Of a stretch of 16,763 nucleotides of DNA, positions 6,601 to 13,769 are shown piece after piece (the first letter of the stretch is position 1; the number at the start of each line of letters is the position of its first letter). The position numbers and the translations under genes are program-made. The stretch comes from Microcystis sp. T1-4. Its GTDB lineage: Bacteria > Cyanobacteriota > Cyanobacteriia > Cyanobacteriales > Microcystaceae. The stretch covers positions 1 to 16,763 of the forward strand of contig NZ_CAIP01000429.1 of assembly GCF_000297435.1 (NCBI RefSeq). The letters are read 5' to 3'. The notes under the pieces are model-generated. The model had not been told where the DNA came from and did no database searches. It was given only the letters and a program-made list of their open reading frames with translations.

Positions 6601-8376
6601 ACGCTAAATGATGCTTATATTTTGGTGTCTTCTGGTCAAACTTATCAGAAGTTTGTGTCAGGTCATTATCAAATTAATCCTAATAATGTTAAGGATTTTC
6701 AACGGTTGTTACAAGATATAACTGAACCGATCACCAAAGTGGTCTATTTATGGGGGTTAGACAGCGATATTAACTCCCAAACCTCTCAAACTCGTTCTTA
6801 TGCCAGTTTATTGTATCTAACACAAGCTTTAGCTCAATTTAAAACTAAAGAACCCCCTAAACTTTGGGTCATAACACAACAAGCACAATCGGTGAATGAT
6901 GCTGTTAAACCGCTTAAAATAGCGCAAACTTCCTTATGGGGAATGGGTCAAGTTATTGCCCTTGAATATCCCAATTTATGGGGAGGATTGATTGATTTAG
7001 AAGAAAAACAACCATCGTCTCAAGCAATTATTGCTGAAATAACAGAAAATCTAGGAGAAGATCGCATCGCTTTTCGGGATCATCAACGATATGTTGCCCG
7101 TTTAGTACCTAATAAAGCAATAAAAAGCTCAAACATCAATTTTAAGAAGACAGAAGCCAGTTATCTCATTACTGGGGGCTTAGGCTCTTTAGGATTAAGT
7201 TTAACAGATTGGTTAATTGAAAAAGGTGCCAATCATTTAATCTTAACCAGTCGGCGAGCCTTAGCTGACCATTCAAGGGATAAACAGGTAAAAATCAAAG
7301 CTTTAGAGGATAAAGGGGCTACTATTCAAGTAATTGCCGCTGATGTTAGTGATTATCAACAAACCCGTCAACTTTTTCACCAAATTCAAGAAAATTGTCC
7401 TCCCTTACAGGGTATTATTCATGCGGCAGGGGTTTTAAGCGATCGCACCATTGACAAGATGGATTTCGATTGTTTTGAGAGCGTATTTAATCCTAAAGCA
7501 GCAGGGGCGTGGAATTTACACCAACTTTCTCAAGATTTATCCTTAGATTTCTTTGTTTGTTTCTCTTCCATGTCTGCTTTAATCGGATCACGAGGTCAAA
7601 TTCACTATGCCGCTGCCAACCATTTCTTAGATGGTTTAATGCACTACCGTCGGGAGTCTGGACTCACAGGGTTAAGCATTAACTGGGGACCTTGGGCTAA
7701 AGGGGGAATGGCCACGCAAGGCTATGAAGAAGGCTTAAAACGCCTGGGAATCAATCCATTACAACCCAATTTAGCCTTAGACACCTTAGATTATCTGATT
7801 AACCATGATGTTACTCAAACCATGGTAGCAGAGATTGATTGGTCTAAGTTTAAAACGATTGTTGCAGCAAAAGGACGGGTGGCTTTCTTAGAAGCGTTAT
7901 TCAAGCAAGATCAGGATAATTTTGGGCAAACGGTCGAGAATTTCCCTCGAACTCTCCAAGAAACCCCTCCCCACCGACGAGTCACCCTCTTAACCACTCG
8001 TTTACAGCAAGAAGTGGCGCAAATCTTAGGAATTCGTCGATCCAGCTTGCCCGACACTGATCAAGGTTTTTTTGAGATGGGAATGGACTCTTTAATCTCG
8101 GTAGAACTCAAAAATCGTCTAGAATCCCTCTTTTCTGTCACTTTACCTTCTACTTTTGCTTTTGAGTATCCGACTATTGGTGATGTAGCACGGTATTTTG
8201 TGCAAGAAGTTTTTGCTTGGGAATTAAATTCTGAGAATTCTGAGGTTTCTTCGGAAATAGGGTCAACTGATGCTGTAGAACTTAACCAAGTGCTTGCTGA
8301 ATTGGAGTTGCTGTCACAAGCAGAAACAGAAGCCCTAATGGAGCGAGAATTGGCGGAATTAGAAGCATTACTTTAA
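3643..8376 (+). CDS. Type I polyketide synthase module, KS-AT-KR-ACP, 1577 aa
   Basis: One extension module. The ketosynthase (1-425) has Cys172 in DTACSSS, His307 in ELHGTGT (usually EAHGTGT) and His347 in NIGHLE. The acyltransferase (~525-865) has Ser618 in GHSLGE; YAFHS (720-724) suggests malonyl-CoA. Residues ~880-1165 are the linker and KR structural subdomain, with no DH motif. The ketoreductase (~1170-1420) has GGLGSLG (1178-1184) and the complete Lys1285, Ser1309, Tyr1322, Asn1326 set. LSD at 1265-1267 and no Trp before the catalytic loop hint at a B-type, D-hydroxyl-forming KR. The ACP (~1445-1520) has Ser1483 in GMDSL. The acidic helical tail (1544-1577) looks like a C-terminal docking element. 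The protein starts directly at the KS with no N-terminal docking helix, which fits receiving its chain from the free ACP. The ribosome-binding site is weak (ACGGA, 3628-3632). Product: a beta-hydroxyacyl chain. Confidence 0.95.
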   Translation: MKPIAIIGIGCRFPKANNPHEFWQLLSKGIDGITEIPKERWNINEYYDENPETQGKMNSRHGGFLSQVDGFDPNFFGISPREALLMDPQQRLLLEVAWEAIEDAGIAREQLAGSKTGVFVGIATNDYSRIHAGYSHQPQGYDLTGNCTNIAAGRLSYLFNLKGPSLAVDTACSSSLVAVHLACQSLWNDESSMAIAAGVNLILSPIGNIALSKLKALSPDGRCKTFDESANGYVRSEGVGCIILKPLAQAIADKDSIYALIRGTAINHDGRSKGLTVPYGPAQESLIRSALKNAEIEPKELNYVELHGTGTSLGDPIEAIALGSVLEEGRDKDNPCLVGSVKSNIGHLEAAAGIASVIKMALSLKNKQIPPSLHFNKPNPYIPFDKLPLKLQSSLITWPQPEASAKVGISSFGFSGTNAHLILEEANLSHPEPIALTFPHLLPLSAHSHEAVRDLAQNYEDFLKDQALTPEFVQNLCYSAGLRRTHHAHRQAVVVHSPEELLKGLKELEMIDLSTQSKPSKRKTNIAFVFSGQGPQWWAMGRELLATEPVFRSVIEQCDTLIQKYANWSLLAEFNASEALSRLQETEVSQPALFALQVGLAKLWQSWGINPKSVVGHSLGEVAAAHFAGILTLDEAIHLICQRGQLMQQATGNGKMLAIELPVNQVENLIAAWESKLEIAAINSPYSTVVSGESQSINQLIAELSQNHPDIFSKELPVNYAFHSQQMTDFADKLVKKLGYLKPQKSTIPIFSTVTGDQQEGTLFNAAYWGQNMRQTVRFNPAIEAMIKSRHTIFVEISPHPVLLGYIKSSLREQDTEGFVLPSLRREHSERGTLLNSLGKLYTWGHSINWEKLYPENCQFVKLPLYPWQHESYWVSDDKPRFKSVSSASSLLNLLVEGKTEQLTEQLNKSDQLSPEVKQFLPQLLKLLVGEDATIAGKMPILQDVSKNCYQVQWQLSPLNLKNKHCQGERWLIFNDNQGVGKALATTLNDAYILVSSGQTYQKFVSGHYQINPNNVKDFQRLLQDITEPITKVVYLWGLDSDINSQTSQTRSYASLLYLTQALAQFKTKEPPKLWVITQQAQSVNDAVKPLKIAQTSLWGMGQVIALEYPNLWGGLIDLEEKQPSSQAIIAEITENLGEDRIAFRDHQRYVARLVPNKAIKSSNINFKKTEASYLITGGLGSLGLSLTDWLIEKGANHLILTSRRALADHSRDKQVKIKALEDKGATIQVIAADVSDYQQTRQLFHQIQENCPPLQGIIHAAGVLSDRTIDKMDFDCFESVFNPKAAGAWNLHQLSQDLSLDFFVCFSSMSALIGSRGQIHYAAANHFLDGLMHYRRESGLTGLSINWGPWAKGGMATQGYEEGLKRLGINPLQPNLALDTLDYLINHDVTQTMVAEIDWSKFKTIVAAKGRVAFLEALFKQDQDNFGQTVENFPRTLQETPPHRRVTLLTTRLQQEVAQILGIRRSSLPDTDQGFFEMGMDSLISVELKNRLESLFSVTLPSTFAFEYPTIGDVARYFVQEVFAWELNSENSEVSSEIGSTDAVELNQVLAELELLSQAETEALMERELAELEALL

Positions 8377-8404
8377 CAGTGAACAGTGAACGGTTATCAG
8401 TTAT
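8377..8404 (+). repeat. Four heptanucleotide repeats (STRR-like) right after the PKS 1 stop
   Basis: CAGTGAA, CAGTGAA, CGGTTAT and CAGTTAT lie end to end from the base after the stop codon. Short tandem heptads of this composition are a known class of cyanobacterial intergenic repeat. The array contains TGAACGGTTA (8387-8396), whose exact reverse complement TAACCGTTCA overlaps the stop codon of the last gene (16701-16710). Confidence 0.7.
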
Positions 8405-8423
8405 CTGAATAACTAACACCTCA

Positions 8424-8437
8424 CACCTAACATCTAA
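8424..8437 (+). repeat. Leader sequence shared with the A-C gene (copy 1)
   Basis: CACCTAACATCTAA is identical to 13741-13754. Both copies lie just upstream of the ribosome-binding site of a megasynthase gene (AAGGAG at 8436-8441 here, AGAGGA at 13756-13761 there). This suggests a dispersed intergenic repeat or a copied leader; no function can be assigned. Confidence 0.5.
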
Positions 8438-8453
8438 GGAGTATTTTAACATC

Positions 8454-11400
8454 ATGGAGTCTCATCACCAGAAAACAGAATTAACGCCGTTACAAAAAGC
8501 AATTATTGCGCTTAAAGAAGCTCGTAACAAGATTGAAGCCTTAGAACGGCAAAAAAATGAACCGATCGCTATTATTGGCATGGGGTGTCGTTTTCCAGGG
8601 GGTGCAAATAGTCCAGAGGCGTTTTGGGAGCTATTATCAAGGGGAAAAGAAGTAATTGTCCCTGTTCCTAGCCAAAGATGGGATGCGGAGGCTTATTATG
8701 ACGAAAATCCCGATCTTCCTAACAAAACTTATGCTCGTTATGGCGGGTTTATTGACGCAGTGGATCAATTTGATCCGCAATTTTTCGGGATGACTCCCCG
8801 GGAGGCGATCGCACTAGACCCTCAACAACGATTATTATTAGAGGTAAGTTGGGAAGCGTTAGAAAATGCTGGAATTGCACCTCAGAAGCTGACAGGGACG
8901 CAAACAGGCGTATTTGTGGGCATTGGCTTGGATGATTACGCAAAACGGCAAATTAAGCAACAAATTCCCATTGATGCCTATACGGGATCAGGAAATGCGT
9001 TTTGTTTCGCTTCAGGTCGCTTATCCTATTTTTTAGGGCTACAAGGACCCAGTTTAGCCATTGATACCGCCTGTTCTAGCTCTTTAGTCACGGTACATCT
9101 GGCTTGTCAAAGCTTACGCAATAGAGAGTCAAATTTAGCTTTAGCAGGGGGAGTTAGTTTAATGTTATCCCCGGAGGTGACGTTATATCTTTCTAAAACC
9201 CGCGCTTTGTCCCCTGATGGTCGTTGTAAAACCTTTGATAAAGATGCAAATGGCTATGTGAGAGGGGAAGGCTGTGGAATAGTGGTCTTAAAACGCTTTT
9301 CTGATGCTATAAGCGATGGAGATAACATTTTAGGGGTAATTAGAGGCTCGGCGGTCAATCAAGATGGCCCCAGTAGTGGTTTAACGGTTCCCAATGGAGC
9401 GGCCCAAATGGCAGTTATTCGTCAAGCATTGGAGAATGCAAAAGTAAAACCCGAACAAATTAGCTATTTAGAAGCACACGGGACAGGAACAGCGTTAGGC
9501 GACCCTATTGAAGTGCGGGGGATTAACAATGTACTATGCAAAGATCGTTCCACTGATAACCCCTTAATGGTAGGTTCAGTAAAAACGAATATCGGCCACC
9601 TAGAAATTGCAGCAGGGATGGCCAGCCTATTAAAAGTCATTTTATCGCTAAAAAATCAAGAAATCCCCCCCCATCTTCATTTTAAAGAACTTAATCCTGA
9701 TTTAGCGGCTGCCGCAACCGCTCTCAAAATTCCTACCTCTTCTCTGCCTTGGCAGCGAACAGAAGAACCTAGAAGGGCTGGAATTAGTGCATTTGGATTA
9801 AGTGGCACAAATGCCCACATTATCATCGAAGAACCGCCTCAATTAAGCTTTAATCCCTCTGAAGTGGATCGTCCTGCTCATTTACTCACTCTATCAGCGA
9901 AAAGCGACGATGCTTTAGATGATTTAGCGCAAAAATGGGTCAACTATTTAGAGAAAAATCCTCAATTAAACCTAGCAGACTTAGCTTTTAGTGCCAACAC
10001 GGGACGAGGACAATTTAACCATCGTCTGGCAATTTTGGCAAAATCAACCCTTGAAGCCAAGGACTCTTTAACAGCATTTACGCAAAAACAACCTTGTTTG
10101 AATGTTTTCAGCCAAGCAGTTGCAAAAAGTCGTCAAAATAAGATTGCTTTCTTGTTTACAGGACAAGGTTCTCAGTATGCAGACATGGGACGACAACTGT
10201 ATGAAACTCAACCCACCTTTCGTCATGCCTTAGAGGAATGCGATCGCTTATTGCAACCTTACCTAGAAAAGTCCTTATTAGAGGTTTTATACAGTGATTC
10301 TAGCTTATTAGACCAAACTGCTTATACTCAACCCGCCCTATTCGCCATTGAATACGCATTATATAAATTATGGCAGTCTTGGGGCATTAAACCTGATGGG
10401 GTTTTAGGTCATAGTGTGGGGGAATATGTGTCCGCTTGTGTTGCAGGGGTTTATTCTCTCGAAGAGGGAATCAAGTTAATTGCCGAAAGAGGACGCTTAA
10501 TGCAGTCTTTACCCCAAAAAGGCGCAATGGCAGCCATATTTGCCCCTATTGAAACAGTAAAATCTGTTATTTCTCCTTATGGGGATCAAGTTGAGATTGC
10601 AACTATCAATAGTTCGGAAAATATTGTTATTTCGGGTGATAAGGAAGCGATTAATCAGATTAAAGCAGATTTAGAATCACAAAGCATTGAAGTGCGTCTG
10701 CTTAAGGTATCTCATGCTTTTCATTCCGGGATGATGCAACCGATATTAGGGGAATTTAAAGTGATCGCTGGTAAAATTACCTATAAAACACCCCAATTAG
10801 ATTGGATTTCCACCGTCACAGGTGAAGAAATCAGCCAAGCAGTAACAGAGGACTATTGGTGTCAACAAGTGCGTCAATGCGTCCAATTTGCCCCGGCAAT
10901 AGAAACCTTAGCCAGCCAAGGTTATAATCTATTTATTGAAATCGGCTCTCATCCGATTTTAACGAGATTGGGTCAAAAAACCCTAGCAAACCCTGATTAT
11001 CTGTGGTTATCTTCCCTACAACGAGGACAGGATGATTGGCAAATTTTATTACAAAGTGTGGCGAAATTAGCCGTTTCTGGGGTTAATATTGATTGGAATG
11101 GCTTTGATAAAGATTATGCTCGTCTTCGTCTTCCTTTACCTACTTATGCTTTCCAAAAACAACCCTACTGGTTAACCGTAGAGGCGCCTGGTTTACGCCC
11201 AACCCAAGGGACAGAAACCGTAGAAGGGCAAGACTTACACCAAAGTCAAGAAACAGAAACTTTAGGGGTGCCTGGCTTGCGCCCAACCCAAAAACAAAAC
11301 AAAATCAAGGCTGAAAGCTTAGAAAGTCAATTAATTGCCTTAATAAGTAAAATTACGGGTTTAAATCCTCAGCAATTGAGTTTGAATGTTTCCTTGGAAG

Positions 11401-13553
11401 CAGATTTAGGGTTAGATTCTATTATGATGACCCAATTAATGAATGGGTTACTATCATTAATTCCTGAAGAAAATCGTAGTCAATTTAGTGAAACCTTTTC
11501 CCTACGCCATTTAATGCAAGTCTCTAATCTTCAGGAATTATTAACGATTCTTGCCGATTGGCAACAATTAGAAGAAGACAATCAAGCAGAAAGCCTAGAA
11601 AGTCAATTAATTGCCTTAATAAGTAAAATTACGGGTTTAAATCCTCAGCAATTGAGTTTGAATGTTTCCTTGGAAGCAGATTTAGGGTTAGATTCTATTA
11701 TGATGACCCAACTAATGAACGGTTTACTGTCATTAATTCCTGAAGAACAACGTAGTCAATTTAGTGAAACCTTTTCCCTACGCCATTTAATGCAAGTCTC
11801 CAATCTTCAGGAATTATTAACCCTTCTTCAATCTCATACTTCATCCCCGAAACCTCAAATATCGAACCCTAAACCACAAACCAAAAACCTCAAAACACAA
11901 TCCTCGAATCTGGTTCCTATTCTCCATAGTCAAATTCCCTTGTTAATGAGTTATTGGAGTCTCAATTCTAATAGTTTATTTACTAAGGTTAAAATCGCAG
12001 GAGAATTTGACTTAAATATTGCTCAACAAGCATGGAAACTGTTAATTAATCGACATCCCATGTTACGGGCGCAATTTCAGATTCCAGAAGATGCCGCCTG
12101 CTTTGCAGAGTATCAATTAGAAGTGCTAGAAAATCCGATTCCTCCTGAAATTCTTGTTAAAGATTTCACCACTTTAACTCCTGAGGAACAAGGGGAAAAA
12201 ATTGAAGAAGAAATCTATCATTGGTTAAACTATAACTGGTCCTTAACGCAATGGCCGTTGCATGGATTTTCTGTTCTTAAATTATCTGATCAAATTCATC
12301 AATTATTTTTAGGGAATGAACACTTAATTTCAGATGGTTTAAGTAACCATGTCATGATGCGAGAATTCTTGGAAATTTACCGCGCTCTAGTTGCTAAAGA
12401 AACGCCAAATCTTCCCCCTACATTGACTGTAGAAGATTATCGAAAACAGGTTCAATTAATGAACGATTGGCAAGATATTGAGGAAGATCGAGCTTTAGCA
12501 GAATACAATAATGCTGTGTCTGGAATGTCCTATCGTTGGCAACCTAAACAGCAAAAAAATGCTCAAAATCATCCTCTCTTTTACAACCAAAAGTATGTAC
12601 TTTCAGCAGAAACTACCTCTCAATTAATCGACAAAACCCGTCAATGGCGAGTCCCGATGAATGCACTATTATTAGGTGCATTTATAAAAACTATGTCACA
12701 ACTAGATTCAAAAGCTGAAAACATCGTAATTTCGATTCCCACCAGTGGACGAATTTACCCCGAAGTAGATGCAACAGGTGTGGTTAGTAGTTTTGCTCAA
12801 AATCTGGCATTAACTTTTGCTAAACCTCAATCTGATCAAGATTGGCCGACCTTTTTAAGCCAAATTCAGCAAATTGTACAACAACATATTGGCACTGGTT
12901 TAGATCGGGCGCAAACTCGTCAAATGGGAACAATTTTTCGAGATAATATTACCCTAGAAAATGGTAAAATCCCCCCCCATAGTCTTTATTTGATACAGGA
13001 GGCTTTAAAGTCTAATTTATACCTTCCTTATACGGGACAAACTCACCTGCAAACTCGGTATGATACTCTATCAATTACTGACTATCAAGCAGGAGGAATG
13101 AACGCCACTGGAACAATTGATATTTTGCAAGAAATCTTTAATAATCGTCTTCATTTATTTGCAAGTTACGATTACCATCACTTTGACTTATTGCTAATAG
13201 ATCAATTAATGACAGCCTATGTCAGCCAAATTGAAGAACTAGCCAATTTACCCGTCCAGGATCAAGTTATTATTTATCATCCTTCATCTATTGCTCTTAA
13301 TACAGAGATTGAAGAAATGCTACGACAAATAACTTCCGAAATTTGTCATTGGACAATTGAAGAAGACGAAATAAGTGATGATTTGGAGGCAGATTTAGGA
13401 CTAGATTCTTTAGAACGCATTCGCCTTGTTACCAAGCTAGAAGGGATTTATGGCAAACAATATCGCCAAGACCTTTTAAATTGTCGTACCTTGCAAGAAA
13501 TGGCGGTTATTTTAGCCCCATCTCAACCTTCAATACTCAACAGCTATGCGTAA
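8454..13553 (+). CDS. Hybrid PKS/NRPS protein, KS-AT-ACP-ACP-C-carrier, 1699 aa
   Basis: Residues 1-35 form an N-terminal docking helix (for example KEARNKIEALERQ). The ketosynthase (36-460) has Cys207, His342 and His382. The acyltransferase (~563-850) has Ser654 in GHSVGE and HAFHS (754-758), the malonyl-CoA signature. No KR, DH or ER follows, so the keto group should remain. After a repeat-rich linker (909-950) come two nearly identical ACPs (~953-1033 and ~1045-1125) with Ser989 and Ser1081 in GLDSI. A Pro/Gln/Lys/Ser-rich linker (1128-1152) leads to a condensation domain (~1155-1600) whose HHxxxDG motif reads EHLISDG (1289-1295): the catalytic second His and the Asp are kept, the first His is Glu. 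A third carrier (~1615-1690) has Ser1652 in GLDSL. There is no adenylation domain, so the last carrier must be charged in trans, most simply by the next gene product. AAGGAG (8436-8441) is 12 bases before the ATG. Confidence 0.95.
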   Translation: MESHHQKTELTPLQKAIIALKEARNKIEALERQKNEPIAIIGMGCRFPGGANSPEAFWELLSRGKEVIVPVPSQRWDAEAYYDENPDLPNKTYARYGGFIDAVDQFDPQFFGMTPREAIALDPQQRLLLEVSWEALENAGIAPQKLTGTQTGVFVGIGLDDYAKRQIKQQIPIDAYTGSGNAFCFASGRLSYFLGLQGPSLAIDTACSSSLVTVHLACQSLRNRESNLALAGGVSLMLSPEVTLYLSKTRALSPDGRCKTFDKDANGYVRGEGCGIVVLKRFSDAISDGDNILGVIRGSAVNQDGPSSGLTVPNGAAQMAVIRQALENAKVKPEQISYLEAHGTGTALGDPIEVRGINNVLCKDRSTDNPLMVGSVKTNIGHLEIAAGMASLLKVILSLKNQEIPPHLHFKELNPDLAAAATALKIPTSSLPWQRTEEPRRAGISAFGLSGTNAHIIIEEPPQLSFNPSEVDRPAHLLTLSAKSDDALDDLAQKWVNYLEKNPQLNLADLAFSANTGRGQFNHRLAILAKSTLEAKDSLTAFTQKQPCLNVFSQAVAKSRQNKIAFLFTGQGSQYADMGRQLYETQPTFRHALEECDRLLQPYLEKSLLEVLYSDSSLLDQTAYTQPALFAIEYALYKLWQSWGIKPDGVLGHSVGEYVSACVAGVYSLEEGIKLIAERGRLMQSLPQKGAMAAIFAPIETVKSVISPYGDQVEIATINSSENIVISGDKEAINQIKADLESQSIEVRLLKVSHAFHSGMMQPILGEFKVIAGKITYKTPQLDWISTVTGEEISQAVTEDYWCQQVRQCVQFAPAIETLASQGYNLFIEIGSHPILTRLGQKTLANPDYLWLSSLQRGQDDWQILLQSVAKLAVSGVNIDWNGFDKDYARLRLPLPTYAFQKQPYWLTVEAPGLRPTQGTETVEGQDLHQSQETETLGVPGLRPTQKQNKIKAESLESQLIALISKITGLNPQQLSLNVSLEADLGLDSIMMTQLMNGLLSLIPEENRSQFSETFSLRHLMQVSNLQELLTILADWQQLEEDNQAESLESQLIALISKITGLNPQQLSLNVSLEADLGLDSIMMTQLMNGLLSLIPEEQRSQFSETFSLRHLMQVSNLQELLTLLQSHTSSPKPQISNPKPQTKNLKTQSSNLVPILHSQIPLLMSYWSLNSNSLFTKVKIAGEFDLNIAQQAWKLLINRHPMLRAQFQIPEDAACFAEYQLEVLENPIPPEILVKDFTTLTPEEQGEKIEEEIYHWLNYNWSLTQWPLHGFSVLKLSDQIHQLFLGNEHLISDGLSNHVMMREFLEIYRALVAKETPNLPPTLTVEDYRKQVQLMNDWQDIEEDRALAEYNNAVSGMSYRWQPKQQKNAQNHPLFYNQKYVLSAETTSQLIDKTRQWRVPMNALLLGAFIKTMSQLDSKAENIVISIPTSGRIYPEVDATGVVSSFAQNLALTFAKPQSDQDWPTFLSQIQQIVQQHIGTGLDRAQTRQMGTIFRDNITLENGKIPPHSLYLIQEALKSNLYLPYTGQTHLQTRYDTLSITDYQAGGMNATGTIDILQEIFNNRLHLFASYDYHHFDLLLIDQLMTAYVSQIEELANLPVQDQVIIYHPSSIALNTEIEEMLRQITSEICHWTIEEDEISDDLEADLGLDSLERIRLVTKLEGIYGKQYRQDLLNCRTLQEMAVILAPSQPSILNSYA
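11178..11285 (+). repeat. Two degenerate copies of the intergenic palindrome inside the AT-ACP linker
   Basis: Windows 11178-11201 and 11262-11285 each align over 24 bases, with 5 and 4 mismatches by eye, to the reverse strand of the palindrome at 13713-13740. The second keeps GGCTTGCGCCCA intact. Both are read in the same frame and give PGLRPTQ (residues 912-918 and 940-946), 28 codons apart. The linker peptide therefore seems to be partly built from an intergenic repeat that entered coding DNA. The two copies may instead come from one insertion followed by tandem duplication. Confidence 0.5.
11310..11828 (+). repeat. Tandem duplication of an ACP-coding segment (276-bp period)
   Basis: Segment 11310-11552 is repeated at 11586-11828 with about 11 mismatches over 243 bases by eye, and with a stretch of well over 100 bases identical. 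The encoded ACPs differ at only two positions over this length (Asn1008 versus Gln, and an Ile/Leu near the end). The period is 92 codons. Such low divergence, including at silent sites, points to recent duplication or continuing gene conversion. Tandem ACPs usually raise flux at one chain-extension step. Confidence 0.9.
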
Positions 13554-13555
13554 AA

Positions 13556-13660
13556 TATAGCCCTACAAATCAAGTTTAGGACGAACAAAAATATGTCATT
13601 CTTACCTAGGTAAGAATCCACAAATATTTATGATATCTTGAACGTTTTTGTACGGCTATA
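13556..13660. mobile_element. MITE-like element, ~105 bp, ending in TATAGCC / GGCTATA
   Basis: The ends TATAGCCCTACAAA (13556-13569) and, on the other strand, TATAGCCGTACAAA (13660-13647) form a 14-bp inverted repeat with one mismatch. The centre is a perfect 20-bp palindrome (ATTCTTACCT at 13598-13607 and its complement to 13617). The intervening arms are partly complementary, so the whole unit could fold into one long hairpin. TA at both outer edges would fit a TA target duplication, as made by IS630/Tc1-mariner transposases. It carries no coding capacity and sits three bases after the stop codon of the hybrid gene, in the largest gap of the operon. Confidence 0.55.
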
Positions 13661-13712
13661 ACTCAACCAGCGAAGGTTCGTAATCAGTCCTTAATGGCTA
13701 CCTTTTAAAAGA

Positions 13713-13740
13713 CCAATGGGCGCAAGCCTTGCGCCCCTAC
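13713..13740. repeat. GC-rich palindromic intergenic repeat
   Basis: GGGCGCAA (13718-13725) and TTGCGCCC (13729-13736) pair perfectly around GCC, with flanks CCAAT and CTAC. Dispersed palindromes of this kind are common between cyanobacterial genes. It may act as a transcription attenuator or stabilise the end of the upstream message, but it has no T tract. Related sequence occurs inside the preceding gene at 11178-11285. Confidence 0.65.
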
Positions 13741-13754
13741 CACCTAACATCTAA
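13741..13754 (+). repeat. Leader sequence shared with the hybrid gene (copy 2)
   Basis: CACCTAACATCTAA is identical to 8424-8437, and is followed at once by the ribosome-binding site AGAGGA of the A-C gene. Confidence 0.5.
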
Positions 13755-13769
13755 TAGAGGATTATTCTT

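Noticed and set aside
6280..7150. Dehydratase domain between AT and KR of PKS 1
   Set aside because: No HxxxGxxxxP motif is present. The segment fits a linker plus the structural subdomain of the ketoreductase.
8377..8404. CRISPR array
   Set aside because: The units are seven bases, contiguous and without spacers.
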